This document shows, piece by piece, positions 30,198 through 38,074 of a stretch of DNA of 39,489 nt. Position 1 is the stretch's first letter; each line of letters starts with the position of its first letter. Below the pieces are notes generated by a model. That model worked only from the letters and a program-made list of their open reading frames with translations, had not been told where the DNA came from and searched no databases. The DNA is from a virus, in the IMG/VR virus record IMGVR_UViG_3300050139_000359, positions 1 through 39,489 of that record; one strand, written 5' to 3'. The position numbers were made by a program, and so were the translations under genes.

Positions 30198-32480
30198 TCA
30201 GTTATCGGCGTAGGGGGTGTAGGCGGGTGCGGGCGGGTTCTTGAGACCGATCCCCTGAAATCCACGCACCCCCATGCTGTTCCGCCATTTCTCGATACCG
30301 CGCGTGATGAGCAAGTCGGAAAAGCGCCGCTGCGACCCGCTGAATTCGCCCGCTGCCTCCGACCATTGCTTCCAGTCGGTGAAAAGTTCGGCAGTCAGCG
30401 ACTTGGCGTTGGGCTCGCGCACGCAACACTCATCAAGCCAGCGGCCCAGCGCATCCTCAGCTTCGAAATACTCCTCGGTTGCCTCCACGACCCGCTGTGG
30501 AGGATCGAGCCGTCCCATGCGTTGCCAGTCGAGACAGCCCTGCACCGCCCAAGCCAGGATGCCGTCACGCTCGGCCAGCAATTTCTGCTGCAGATGCTTG
30601 TCACGACGCTCGGGCGGCACGGTGATCGTGAACGGGATCAGATGCAGGCGCCGCTTCATCGCCTCGTCAATGTTGCGAATGGCCGGCTTGTGGTTGCCCG
30701 CCACGAACAACTTGAACTGCGGGAAAAATTCGAAGAAGTCCTGGCGCATAAACCGCGCGGAGATCTTGTCACCCCCGGTCAGGTTCTTGACCTTCGATTC
30801 CGCCCAGCGTCGCCCCTGTTCGGTTTCGATGGCTGCCACGAAGCGTGCGCCGCGCAGGCCAGCCATATCTGTTGGATGCCGGTCGGTGCGCGTCTCCATG
30901 AAGGTGTCCATCGGCGCGTTGGTGGCGTAGTCCCCGAGGATGGTGGCCAGCGTGTTCACGAACACCGACTTGCCGTTAGCGCCCGTGCCGTGCAGAAAGA
31001 AGAGCGCATGCTCTCGCGTCGAGCCGGTGAGGGCGTAGCCGACCATTCGTTGCAAGTAGCTCTGCAACTCTTTGTCACCACCCGTGACCTCGTCAAGGAA
31101 TTGACGCCAGATCGGGCAGTCACCCCCGGGCGTTGCCGTGGTGATTTTCGTCATCCGGTCAGCACGGTCGTGTGGACGCTGTCTGCCGGACTTGAGATCG
31201 ACCACGCCGCCCGGGGTGTTGAGCAACCACGGGTCGGCATCCCATTCCTCAGTGGTGGCCGCATGCCTGCGGTCTGCGCGTGACAGACGCTCCACGCCAC
31301 CGACCGTACTCGCGCTGGCGAGCTTCGCCGCGACTTTGGGATTCTCGGCACGCACGGCGGCATGCCGGCAAACGCTGCGGATCAGATCGGTGGCGGCCAG
31401 TGTGTCCTCGGTGCGCCAGCGGTTGCCGTCCCACACCAACCAACGGCCCCAGGTCGCCACGTAGCGCCAGTCGCGGTGGTAGCGCCGGGTGAAGGCCAGC
31501 GCCAGTGCATCCTCCGTGCCCCATACCGACTCGTCGCTGCTAGCCACAGGATCGGCATCCACGGTGATGTCGTGCATCTGCAGGCGTGGGCCGTGCGCGA
31601 GAAATGCCGCAACGTCAAAGCCCTCGGCGATGGCGTCGGCCGCATCCCATCCTTCAGCCGCTTCCTCGGGCGGGTACAGGATGTGGCAGGTTTTGGCGCC
31701 CGCCGACAGGATGGCCTGCGCTGCCTGCGTCGCATAGTCCCAGCCCGGCTTGTCGCGGTCAGGCCAGATCAGCACGGACTTGCTGGCCAAGGGCGACCAG
31801 TCGGTTTTCTCCACCGGGGCATTCGCACCGTGCATCGCCGTCGTGGCAGTGACGCCCGCATCTATGAGTGCCTGGGCGCATTTCTCGCCCTCGACCAGAA
31901 CAACCTGACTAGCCGAGGCCAGACCCGGCTGGTTGTAAAGCGGGCGCGGATCGGGCGGTGTCATCTTTCGGCGTTTGGCATCCCACGGACGAAACTCCTT
32001 CTTTCGTCCGGGCGGGTCGTAGCGATAGACCACCGCGATCAGATTGCCGGTTGCATCGTGGTAATCCCACTTTGCGGTGGCCGGGCCAAGGTCATCGACG
32101 GGTGGCTCCTTCTTCGCCTTGCGGGAGGGCGTCGGCGGCGCTTGCCCAAGCAGATCTGCCGCGTGCTGAAGCACACGCGGAAAATCTGTCTGCACATTGG
32201 CACCCAAGTGGGCCGCGATGAGATCGAAGATGTCACCGCCATCACCGGTTGCACGATCGGTCCACAGGCCGGTCTTCTCACCATCGAGGACAACCTCGAG
32301 GCTATCGCCGGGGCTGCCAAGCACATCGCCGATGAGAAATTTCCCTTTGCGCTTCTTGCCCGCAGGGAACAGTGTGGCCAGAACCGATTCCAGTCGAGCG
32401 ACGAGATCGGCTCGCAACGACTCACGGGTCACCCCACTGTCCTGTGGCAACTCAGCAGGGGCATCGTTGAAATCAAGCAT
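30198..32480 (-). CDS. Primase-helicase, TOPRIM + SF3/D5 type
   Basis: 760 aa from the ATG at 32480. N-terminal region with a zinc-ribbon-free primase-like part; TOPRIM-like motifs VVLVEGEKCAQAL (about 193-205) and IWPDRDKPG (about 238-246); a D5-like domain; an SF3 ATPase with Walker A GTGANGKS (about 498-505) and Walker B region FVAAIETEQG; and an arginine-finger region FKLFVAGNHKPAIRNIDEAM. It would prime and unwind phage DNA. The ATG overlaps the upstream gene's 3' end. Confidence 0.94.
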   Translation of the reverse strand: MLDFNDAPAELPQDSGVTRESLRADLVARLESVLATLFPAGKKRKGKFLIGDVLGSPGDSLEVVLDGEKTGLWTDRATGDGGDIFDLIAAHLGANVQTDFPRVLQHAADLLGQAPPTPSRKAKKEPPVDDLGPATAKWDYHDATGNLIAVVYRYDPPGRKKEFRPWDAKRRKMTPPDPRPLYNQPGLASASQVVLVEGEKCAQALIDAGVTATTAMHGANAPVEKTDWSPLASKSVLIWPDRDKPGWDYATQAAQAILSAGAKTCHILYPPEEAAEGWDAADAIAEGFDVAAFLAHGPRLQMHDITVDADPVASSDESVWGTEDALALAFTRRYHRDWRYVATWGRWLVWDGNRWRTEDTLAATDLIRSVCRHAAVRAENPKVAAKLASASTVGGVERLSRADRRHAATTEEWDADPWLLNTPGGVVDLKSGRQRPHDRADRMTKITTATPGGDCPIWRQFLDEVTGGDKELQSYLQRMVGYALTGSTREHALFFLHGTGANGKSVFVNTLATILGDYATNAPMDTFMETRTDRHPTDMAGLRGARFVAAIETEQGRRWAESKVKNLTGGDKISARFMRQDFFEFFPQFKLFVAGNHKPAIRNIDEAMKRRLHLIPFTITVPPERRDKHLQQKLLAERDGILAWAVQGCLDWQRMGRLDPPQRVVEATEEYFEAEDALGRWLDECCVREPNAKSLTAELFTDWKQWSEAAGEFSGSQRRFSDLLITRGIEKWRNSMGVRGFQGIGLKNPPAPAYTPYADN

Positions 32481-32688
32481 TCGACGCGCCCCCCTGTGCC
32501 AGCATCCAAGCTTCCAGCTCCTGCAATTTGAAGCGCACGAGCTTGCCGACCCGGTAATGCGGTATGCCAAGCCGCTGACGCTCCTTGGGATGGGTGAGCA
32601 AGTACCTCGGCAGATTTAGGCAATGGGCAGCCTCGCTTGCATCGACCAAGCGCTCGCCAAGTACATCGGTAATGGATGAAGGGTTCAT
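32473..32688 (-). CDS. Small HTH (AlpA/excisionase-like) protein
   Basis: 71 aa. DVLGERLVDASEAAHCLNLP and then YRVGKLVRFKLQELEAWMLA are the MerR-like winged helix used by AlpA and excisionase proteins. It could be a transcription factor or directionality factor. Overlaps the primase start. Confidence 0.78.
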   Translation of the reverse strand: MNPSSITDVLGERLVDASEAAHCLNLPRYLLTHPKERQRLGIPHYRVGKLVRFKLQELEAWMLAQGGASNA

Positions 32689-33422
32689 GGTGTATTACTC
32701 CAGCACCGGTCCTGCCATGCGCACATCCGGCACTCAAAGTGGGCGGGGTCGAGAAAGCTGCGTGGCAGCAACTCTCCAGCATCAGTTGCCGAGATCACCC
32801 TCAGCGCGCGGTCGGACATGCGCTGAGCCAGCGCCGCGTCAAACGGCACCAGTTCGGTGTAGATCTCCATGGTGTCGGCATTGATCGCCGTGAAGATTGC
32901 CGGCTGTTCATGCAACTCCAGATAGGCCTGGTAGATCGCTACCTGCGCGGCGTAGATCGGCTTGGCCACGGCCAGCCGGTTTTTCTCGAGGTCACGCCAG
33001 GACTTCGAGCCGAGGCATTTGCATTCCCAGAGAGCTGGGTAAGCAAAGCCCTCGGGGCCATCAACGATGACGCCATCGATGTGCCCCTGCAGGCGTCCGC
33101 CGACCGCCGAGAAGCCGAACTGATCGCCATTGGGCTTACGGGTGCGCAGATCGAACCCTGCTGCCCGCAACCACTCGACCATGCAGTCCTCCATGACGTG
33201 GCCGCGCTCAAAGATGCGTAACAAGCGGCCATCATGGTCACGGCCATGATCGACCGGCGCCTTGGCAAACTCATACTGCAGGGCACGTTCGCATGACGCC
33301 CCGAGACGCGAAGCACCGAGGTACTCACGCTGCACCTCAGTGGAACGCACGCGCTGCATTCCGGCATCGACCAATGTGGTGATCTGTCCAGAAATGCTGG
33401 AAGAGGAGTTGAAGTCCATCAT
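32685..33422 (-). CDS. RecB/Cas4-like PD-(D/E)XK exonuclease
   Basis: 245 aa. The core is GHIDGVIVDG (Asp) and WECKCLGSKSW (ECK), the D...EXK nuclease signature. An early Cys (ASCERAL, about 44) together with the C-terminal CRMCAWQDRCW cluster could bind an Fe-S cluster, as in Cas4 and AddB. It probably processes DNA ends in the phage recombination pathway. Start after GGAGG. Confidence 0.88.
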   Translation of the reverse strand: MMDFNSSSSISGQITTLVDAGMQRVRSTEVQREYLGASRLGASCERALQYEFAKAPVDHGRDHDGRLLRIFERGHVMEDCMVEWLRAAGFDLRTRKPNGDQFGFSAVGGRLQGHIDGVIVDGPEGFAYPALWECKCLGSKSWRDLEKNRLAVAKPIYAAQVAIYQAYLELHEQPAIFTAINADTMEIYTELVPFDAALAQRMSDRALRVISATDAGELLPRSFLDPAHFECRMCAWQDRCWSNTP

Positions 33423-33913
33423 GACTTACCTCCCTTCCCGTCTTCCCAGGGCAGGTCATCCTCCAGATCGGCGAACGGACTCGCCAGTGGATCGGGTGTA
33501 GGCGCCATGCCCCGCACTGGTGGGAATTTGGTCGCCTCGTGGTGCACGACCATCGCATCGGTGTAGCAGGTCACGATGGCATCGATCACGCGCAGCGCCT
33601 CGGCTTCGGAGTACTCGCCGAGCGGCTTGGTGAACCCGATTGCACCTGCTGCCTCGCCGAACGCTTTGAGACAACTGCGCATGGCAGCCAACTCGACATC
33701 AGACGGATCGATCATGACGACCTCCCTGATGTCCTTGCCGCCATCCTTGACGCGAAGCCAGTTGCCATACAGTGCGTGAAACGCGTCCTGGCAGCGTCGG
33801 GAGCAGAACACCCAGTCGACGGGGTAGCGACAAGGGTTGCCGATGCGATGCTGGTTGTCGGAATAGCCGAAGCCCCTGGCCTGTCGTTTGCAGATCCAAC
33901 ACTTTCCGCTCAT
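33419..33913 (-). CDS. DUF6511-like Cys-rich phage protein
   Basis: 164 aa. N-terminal zinc-finger-like unit with CWICKRQARGFGYSDNQHRI and VFCSRRCQDAFHALYGNWL; C-terminal acidic tail. From memory this is DUF6511, a family of phage early regions. Function unknown; possible DNA or protein binding. Confidence 0.8.
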   Translation of the reverse strand: MSGKCWICKRQARGFGYSDNQHRIGNPCRYPVDWVFCSRRCQDAFHALYGNWLRVKDGGKDIREVVMIDPSDVELAAMRSCLKAFGEAAGAIGFTKPLGEYSEAEALRVIDAIVTCYTDAMVVHHEATKFPPVRGMAPTPDPLASPFADLEDDLPWEDGKGGKS

Positions 33914-34122
33914 ACATGACCACCTCCCGGCTGCACTCCACGCCGGGCACGGACGACATGCTCAGCGCAGAAGGCATCCAACTCGACATAGTCGTTCCGA
34001 ATGGCAGTCGTGCCGATGCGCACACCTTTCGGATGGCGGCAGCGAGCGATACGCAAGCCGCCAATGTCGCTGGCACTTGTTGGATCGAGATGGTGGCAAT
34101 TGCCACAACGTTTTCCGTTCAT
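33910..34122 (-). CDS. Small Cys-rich protein
   Basis: 70 aa from the ATG at 34122 (AGGAGC upstream). CGNCHH, then CRHP and FCAEH suggest one zinc-binding site. Overlaps the next gene by ATGA. No family recognised. Confidence 0.75.
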   Translation of the reverse strand: MNGKRCGNCHHLDPTSASDIGGLRIARCRHPKGVRIGTTAIRNDYVELDAFCAEHVVRARRGVQPGGGHV

Positions 34123-34132
34123 GCCGACGCTC

Positions 34133-34748
34133 CTACTGTGCCCATGCCGGCTTGCCGGTTGCAGCCGGACGCTGAGGAGTCGCATGTGACGGAGTCGCCT
34201 GCGCTGGCGCAGCGGAACTGCCGCCACTCGGCACCTTTGGCACCATGCCCATCAGCGCCGCGTAGTCCTTGTGATCGGGTTCGACGGCAAGCTTGACCAC
34301 GTTGCGGTTCTCGCCCTTGGCGTCCTTTTCGACATCCACGCGGGCCAGGAACTCAATGCCATCCAGGTCGGCGAAGCCGTTGATGCGCCGGGAGTTTGCG
34401 GCCTGGGGTGAGTTGTCCTGAGGCGAGACATTGCGAATTGAGGATGCCGCGAATCATGCTGCGGCCCATCTGACCCCAGGCTGGCCCTTTCCGGGATTGC
34501 AGGCCGATGTTCGACCACATCTTGCGTTTGGCAAACGGGCCTTCCAGCACGACGAACTCGCAGGCGAGGTAGACGCTGCCGGTGTCGAAGCTTTCGGTGG
34601 CATAGCCCCCGGTCCAACCCTGAGCAGGATCGTCGTGACCGCCCGGCTTGATCGTCATGCGCACCTTGACGAGCGCGCCCTTGGGGACGAGATCGAAACC
34701 CTGCTGCTGTTCTGCATCGTTGAAGTCCTGCCATGTGTTCTGGTTCAT
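34133..34748 (-). pseudogene. DUF669 protein gene with a frameshift
   Basis: The first part (from ATG 34748, AAGGAGA upstream; DFNDAEQQQGFDLVPKGALV, EFVVLEGPFAKRKMWSNIGL, GRSMIRGILNS) and the last part (RRINGFADLDGIEFLARVDV, KLAVEPDHKDYAALMGMVPK, Pro/Ala linker, KPAWAQ) are both typical of DUF669, but they are in different frames. The break is close to 34427, after GILNS. Relative to the usual ILNS...DTSPQA pattern about 2 or 5 bases are missing, or one is extra. Without a repair the protein ends early at about 34353. DUF669 proteins go with Sak4-type ATPases and may be ssDNA-binding. Confidence 0.78.
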
Positions 34749-34794
34749 GTGTTTCTCCTTGAATTGGGTAAATGCGATGGATTGGCCTGCGGCC

Positions 34795-35598
34795 TCAGTT
34801 GCTCTGGGTGCCGAGGCATTTCTGGATGAGCTTGCCGAGATCCGGCTCCTCGATAGCGTCGAGGCGGCCACTACGGTCCTTGCTCGGGTAGCCGAAGGTG
34901 TTGTCGGCTCGGGTGACAAACCCCCGGTAGGTCGTGCCGTCGTCGGCCTTGAGAATGGCCAGGGTCACGACCTCATCAAGGACACCCGGTAACTCCAATG
35001 CGGTCTTGCTGCCTTCCAGTTGCAGCTGGTAGTAGCGCCGGTTGAAGTCATCGGTCTTCTCCTCGAGGATGGCGACGTAGATGACGTGCTTGTCTCGGAC
35101 GTGTTGCAGGTGCGTGAGCGCGGTGATCATTTCCTGGCCCAGCAGGCCGTAAGCGCCACGGCTGTCCGGTTTGCCGTTCTTCTCGCTGAAGGCCTGCGGC
35201 TGGGTCTTGCACCAGGCGAAGCACAGGCGCGAGAGCACGGTCAGGCTGTCGACGAAGTAGGTGTCGTATTTGGCCAGCTGCGCCGGATCGCCATATCGGG
35301 TGCAGACATGCTCGAAGTGGGCCTGCGAGAACGACTGCTCGGCGGTAGCGGTCGGCATCGGGCCGGCGAGGAACACCACGAGATCGCGGAATTCTTGCCA
35401 AGTGCGCGGCCGCACGGTGTCACCCGGCCAGTCGCGCACCGAGAGATCGCCAGCCTCGAGATCGACGAACAGCGTCGAATCGGCCGGCAGGGTCTTGAGT
35501 TGGGTGGTCTTGCCGACGCCAGGGAAACCAACCAAACCGACCTTGGCGCTGTGCCGCTCGCGCATACGCTCGTCGGCTGAAATGATGGGCAGAGACAT
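34795..35598 (-). CDS. RecA-like ATPase, Sak4/AAA_24 type
   Basis: 267 aa. Walker A GFPGVGKTT (24-32), acidic DLEAGDLSVRDWPGDT and Walker B-like TYFVDSLTVLSRL. It matches the AAA_24 family of short phage RecA-like proteins (Sak4), which support single-strand annealing together with a DUF669-type partner encoded next to it. C-terminal YPSKDRSGRLDAIEEPDLGK is usual. Confidence 0.88.
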   Translation of the reverse strand: MSLPIISADERMRERHSAKVGLVGFPGVGKTTQLKTLPADSTLFVDLEAGDLSVRDWPGDTVRPRTWQEFRDLVVFLAGPMPTATAEQSFSQAHFEHVCTRYGDPAQLAKYDTYFVDSLTVLSRLCFAWCKTQPQAFSEKNGKPDSRGAYGLLGQEMITALTHLQHVRDKHVIYVAILEEKTDDFNRRYYQLQLEGSKTALELPGVLDEVVTLAILKADDGTTYRGFVTRADNTFGYPSKDRSGRLDAIEEPDLGKLIQKCLGTQSN

Positions 35599-36347
35599 TA
35601 CGCGGCCTCCTTGAGCAGATCGGCGACTTCAGGCCGCCAGAGGATCTGGTAGCCGGAGTGCCCGTTGCGGGAGTACGGCAACGCTTCGCCACATGCCTGG
35701 CCGGCATCGGTCAGTTCCCACTCATCGCGGTCGTTGCGACTCTGGAAACCCAGAGCGGACAGCCTGAGGTTGACCGCCCTGGCAGAAAGTCCGATTTGCT
35801 CACCGAGCTTTGTCGGGTTCACTGCCGCCAGTGGATCGTTGCAGGCAGGCAATGCCCTGCGCATGGTCTCCACCGACAGACCGGTGTTCTCTTGGATGCA
35901 GGTGAGCGTTGCCGCCATGGCGATGCCTTGCTTGACACCGGGCACCTTGGCCACCGCCTCGCCGATCATCAGGATGGCGGTGACGCGGTCCTGGGTGGGC
36001 GCCGGCAATGCAGCCACGGAGCCGGGCACGGCATAGGAACCAGTCTTGCGGATCGAGGGCAGCACCTCGTGGGTCACCCAGCGCTTGAAGCGCTTGGCTT
36101 CGGGTTTACGGCTGCCGAGCACCAGGTTGAAGAGGCCGGACTCGTTGACCACGGTCATTTCCTGCTGCCCGCCAGGGGTGTGAATTGAACTCACATCCTT
36201 CTCGTCGTCGTCCAGGCGCTCAAGCGCCTTGCGATCGAGGTTCAGAGTGGACAGCAGGTCGGCAGCGACGAACCTCGGCTCGCCGTCCTGGCCAATGACA
36301 ACACGCACATCATGCGACTCGAAGTCGAAAGCGACGATCTGGTTCAT
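35598..36347 (-). CDS. BRO-N domain antirepressor-like protein
   Basis: 249 aa. Residues about 5-110 form a BRO-N domain (DVRVVIGQDGEPRFVAADLL, then VVNESGLFNLVLGSRKPEAK, RFKRWVTHEVLPSIRKTGSY). The C-terminal half (KLGEQIGLSARAVNLRLSAL, WELTDAGQACGEALPYSRNG) resembles the DNA-binding C-domain of phage antirepressors. It may inactivate a repressor during induction, though no repressor is apparent nearby. Overlaps both neighbours. Confidence 0.9.
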   Translation of the reverse strand: MNQIVAFDFESHDVRVVIGQDGEPRFVAADLLSTLNLDRKALERLDDDEKDVSSIHTPGGQQEMTVVNESGLFNLVLGSRKPEAKRFKRWVTHEVLPSIRKTGSYAVPGSVAALPAPTQDRVTAILMIGEAVAKVPGVKQGIAMAATLTCIQENTGLSVETMRRALPACNDPLAAVNPTKLGEQIGLSARAVNLRLSALGFQSRNDRDEWELTDAGQACGEALPYSRNGHSGYQILWRPEVADLLKEAA

Positions 36348-36634
36348 TTCGTCACCTCCACTGCGACTGCGCCCACCGTGTCAGAGCCGAGACAGCCATT
36401 CTCACGGGCCAAGGTATAAAGGCTGTCGAGCGCACTGCGGCGGCGGTGGATGCTCGCGCTCTCGGCACTGAGTGTCTGGATGGCGAAGGCCACTTCATCG
36501 AGAGTGGCGTCGAGCAGGGGCTTCTCCACCAGATTGCCGTAGCGATCCTGATAGCGAATCGCGGCGGTCAGGTGTTCGCCGGTATAGGCGCCGAGCTTGG
36601 CTTGCAGGGATTGATGCAGGGTTGGGGTTTTCAT
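36344..36634 (-). CDS. Small early protein, helical
   Basis: 96 aa from the ATG at 36634 (AGGAGG at 7 nt). A longer frame to 37315 is a shadow of two other genes. TPTLHQSLQAKLGAYTGEHL, RYQDRYGNLVEKPLLDATLD, HRRRSALDSLYTLARENGCL; helical. Unknown. Confidence 0.75.
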   Translation of the reverse strand: MKTPTLHQSLQAKLGAYTGEHLTAAIRYQDRYGNLVEKPLLDATLDEVAFAIQTLSAESASIHRRRSALDSLYTLARENGCLGSDTVGAVAVEVTK

Positions 36635-37134
36635 TCGTGATCCTCCTGGACTAAGGCAATTCGGTAGCTGGTTTTGCCGGGTTTGACGGTACGGGCCTTG
36701 GCGAACGTCTCCTTGAGGGTCGAAGGCCAAGCGTTGAAGCGGGACTCGGAAATCGAGTAGTCGGTGTCGATGTAGTCGCCGACCTTGTCGCCGGCAGCGG
36801 CGATGCGCTGGGCGATTTCGGCCAGTTGCGGCTGATCCCAAACGACCTTCTTGGGCACGTCGACCGTGATGCGCAGAGGGCCATCGGAGAGATGGCAGAC
36901 GCCGAAGTCCTTGCCGGAGGCATGTCTCACCGCCACAGCCTGCTCGGAGTAGCGCTGGTCGAGCGCAGCATGGAAGCGCTCGAGCACGCCCTTGACCAAG
37001 GACTGCAAGGTCAGCAGATTGGTGTGTGCCTCTTGCAGCTGTGCTGCCGGCAGCGCGGCGATCTGAGCAACGCTCATTTCGGCCAACGGCATGGCCTGCT
37101 CGATGTCGACAGGTGAAGTGTGGGAAGTCATCAT
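36631..37134 (-). CDS. Early protein, unknown family
   Basis: 167 aa, start after GGAGGGCAAGC. The N-terminal half is a coiled-coil-like helix (LTLQSLVKGVLERFHAALDQ) and the C-terminal half (RITVDVPKKVVWDQPQLAEI, YSISESRFNAWPSTLKETFA) is a probable alpha+beta unit. I do not recognise it. It has the look of conserved proteins in siphophage early operons. Confidence 0.78.
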   Translation of the reverse strand: MMTSHTSPVDIEQAMPLAEMSVAQIAALPAAQLQEAHTNLLTLQSLVKGVLERFHAALDQRYSEQAVAVRHASGKDFGVCHLSDGPLRITVDVPKKVVWDQPQLAEIAQRIAAAGDKVGDYIDTDYSISESRFNAWPSTLKETFAKARTVKPGKTSYRIALVQEDHE

Positions 37135-37409
37135 GCTTGCCCTCCTGACTTCGCCACGCGCTCGGAGGTCGAGTCGTGCAGCGCGCTATATTCGAAGTCG
37201 ATGACAGCCTCGAGGGGATAGCTGACTCTTTTCGACAACTTGAGGTAGCGAGGTCCGCGACCTTCACTGCGCCAGCGCTGCAAAGTTTTGGGGCTGAGAC
37301 CCCAACGCTGTGCAAGCTCGTTTTCGTTCAGGACCCGGCGGTCGCCAGGTGCCAGGCTGTTGATCGCCGGGTGGGACGACCGAGGGATGTTGCTTGCCGG
37401 TGTCGGCAT
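37131..37409 (-). CDS. HTH DNA-binding protein (AlpA/excisionase-like), first early gene
   Basis: 92 aa from the ATG at 37409, with GGAGG at 5 nt spacing; an ATG at 37421 overlaps the ribosome site. NENELAQRWGLSPKTLQRWR, then RGPRYLKLSKRVSYPLEAVI is a MerR/AlpA-type winged helix. As first gene after the control region it may regulate the early operon or act as excisionase for the serine recombinase. Confidence 0.82.
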   Translation of the reverse strand: MPTPASNIPRSSHPAINSLAPGDRRVLNENELAQRWGLSPKTLQRWRSEGRGPRYLKLSKRVSYPLEAVIDFEYSALHDSTSERVAKSGGQA

Positions 37410-37416
37410 ATAAACC

Positions 37417-37451
37417 TCCAATGACGTTGTTGAGGAACAGGTGTCATTGGA
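37417..37451 (-). promoter_or_regulatory. Hairpin at the ribosome site of the first early gene
   Basis: TCCAATGAC (37417-37425) and GTCATTGGA (37443-37451), perfect 9-bp inverted repeat with a 17-nt loop. On the mRNA the 3' arm runs into the GGAGG of the 37409 gene, so folding could hide the ribosome site. Confidence 0.65.
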
Positions 37452-37460
37452 AAATTTCGG

Positions 37461-37517
37461 TGGCGAACATAAGAGGGACGGAATGGCGAACCACGAGGAA
37501 ACTTCTGGTTCGCCATT
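37461..37517. promoter_or_regulatory. Operator-like TGGCGAAC sites
   Basis: AATGGCGAACC (37482-37492) and GGTTCGCCATT (37507-37517) form a perfect 11-bp inverted repeat with 14-bp spacer; a third TGGCGAAC lies at 37461-37468. Situated upstream of the early operon and downstream of the integration genes, the arrangement looks like a repressor-binding region. No promoter hexamers could be assigned with confidence. Confidence 0.7.
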
Positions 37518-37539
37518 ACCGGGATCGTAGAAGCGGAAA

Positions 37540-37560
37540 CGGCGAGCACAGGGCTCGCCG
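37540..37560 (-). terminator. Hairpin after the integration genes
   Basis: CGGCGAGC (37540-37547) and GCTCGCCG (37553-37560), 8 bp with loop 5; minus-strand U-tract short (TTTCC). It separates the recombinase operon from the early control region. Confidence 0.55.
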
Positions 37561-37588
37561 TCGTGGCAGATTTATTGGCGTAAGTGGT

Positions 37589-38074
37589 TCAGGTCGCGAA
37601 CCCCAGAACTTTGCGTTGCTCGCCCCAGTCACGTGGCAGCTGGTCACGGCGACCCCGCAAGGTATGAAGGTTCAGGTCGCGAGGCTGACGCCCTTCAAGG
37701 ACGGACTCGATGATGTCGGGTGCCAGCGTGGTCAAGCGCAAAACTTCCGCCACCCAACCAGGCTCAAGCTTCAACGAGCGGGCCAAGTCATTCGCGGTGG
37801 GATATCGCCCCTCATCGAGCAGGCGCTGCCAGTAGAAGGACTTGCCCAACATTTTGATCATCGGCAGGTCGTGCCCTCCCGTGCCCTGAGCGGGTCCGTC
37901 GCCAGGGGGAGGAATCATGACCTTACGATTCTGTTTGCGACGGATAGTCAGCGGCACCACCGTCACCCGCTGCTGGCCTGTGGTGTAGTCGCGAGCCTCA
38001 CCACCGCTATCGATACGGACGCTGCGCAGTCGGGGATTGTCAGATCTCATGGTTGGTTTGGCCGTAGTTCTCAT
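37589..38074 (-). CDS. HTH partner protein of the serine recombinase
   Basis: 161 aa. The ATG at 38074 overlaps the recombinase stop (ATGA) and has GGAGGAG upstream; a longer frame lies in the recombinase gene. The C-terminal part (PTANDLARSLKLEPGWVAEV, LRLTTLAPDIIESVLEGRQP, then DQLPRDWGEQRKVLGF) resembles a ParB/RepB-style HTH. N-terminal part basic (IRRKQNRKVMIPPPGDG). Such partners accompany this class of recombinases in proteobacterial mobile elements. It may control direction of recombination or transcription; not shown. Confidence 0.8.
   Translation of the reverse strand: MRTTAKPTMRSDNPRLRSVRIDSGGEARDYTTGQQRVTVVPLTIRRKQNRKVMIPPPGDGPAQGTGGHDLPMIKMLGKSFYWQRLLDEGRYPTANDLARSLKLEPGWVAEVLRLTTLAPDIIESVLEGRQPRDLNLHTLRGRRDQLPRDWGEQRKVLGFAT

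Noticed and set aside
31362-32531. Long plus-strand open frame (389 codons)
   Set aside because: Antisense to the primase-helicase, which has clear TOPRIM and Walker motifs; shadow.
34353-34450. Programmed frameshift in the DUF669 gene
   Set aside because: No slippery heptamer or stop-shift motif near the break; a mutation or sequence error is more likely.
36344-37315. A 323-codon frame as one long gene
   Set aside because: Its first 227 codons cover two other genes out of frame; the ribosome site at 36634 supports a 96-aa protein.
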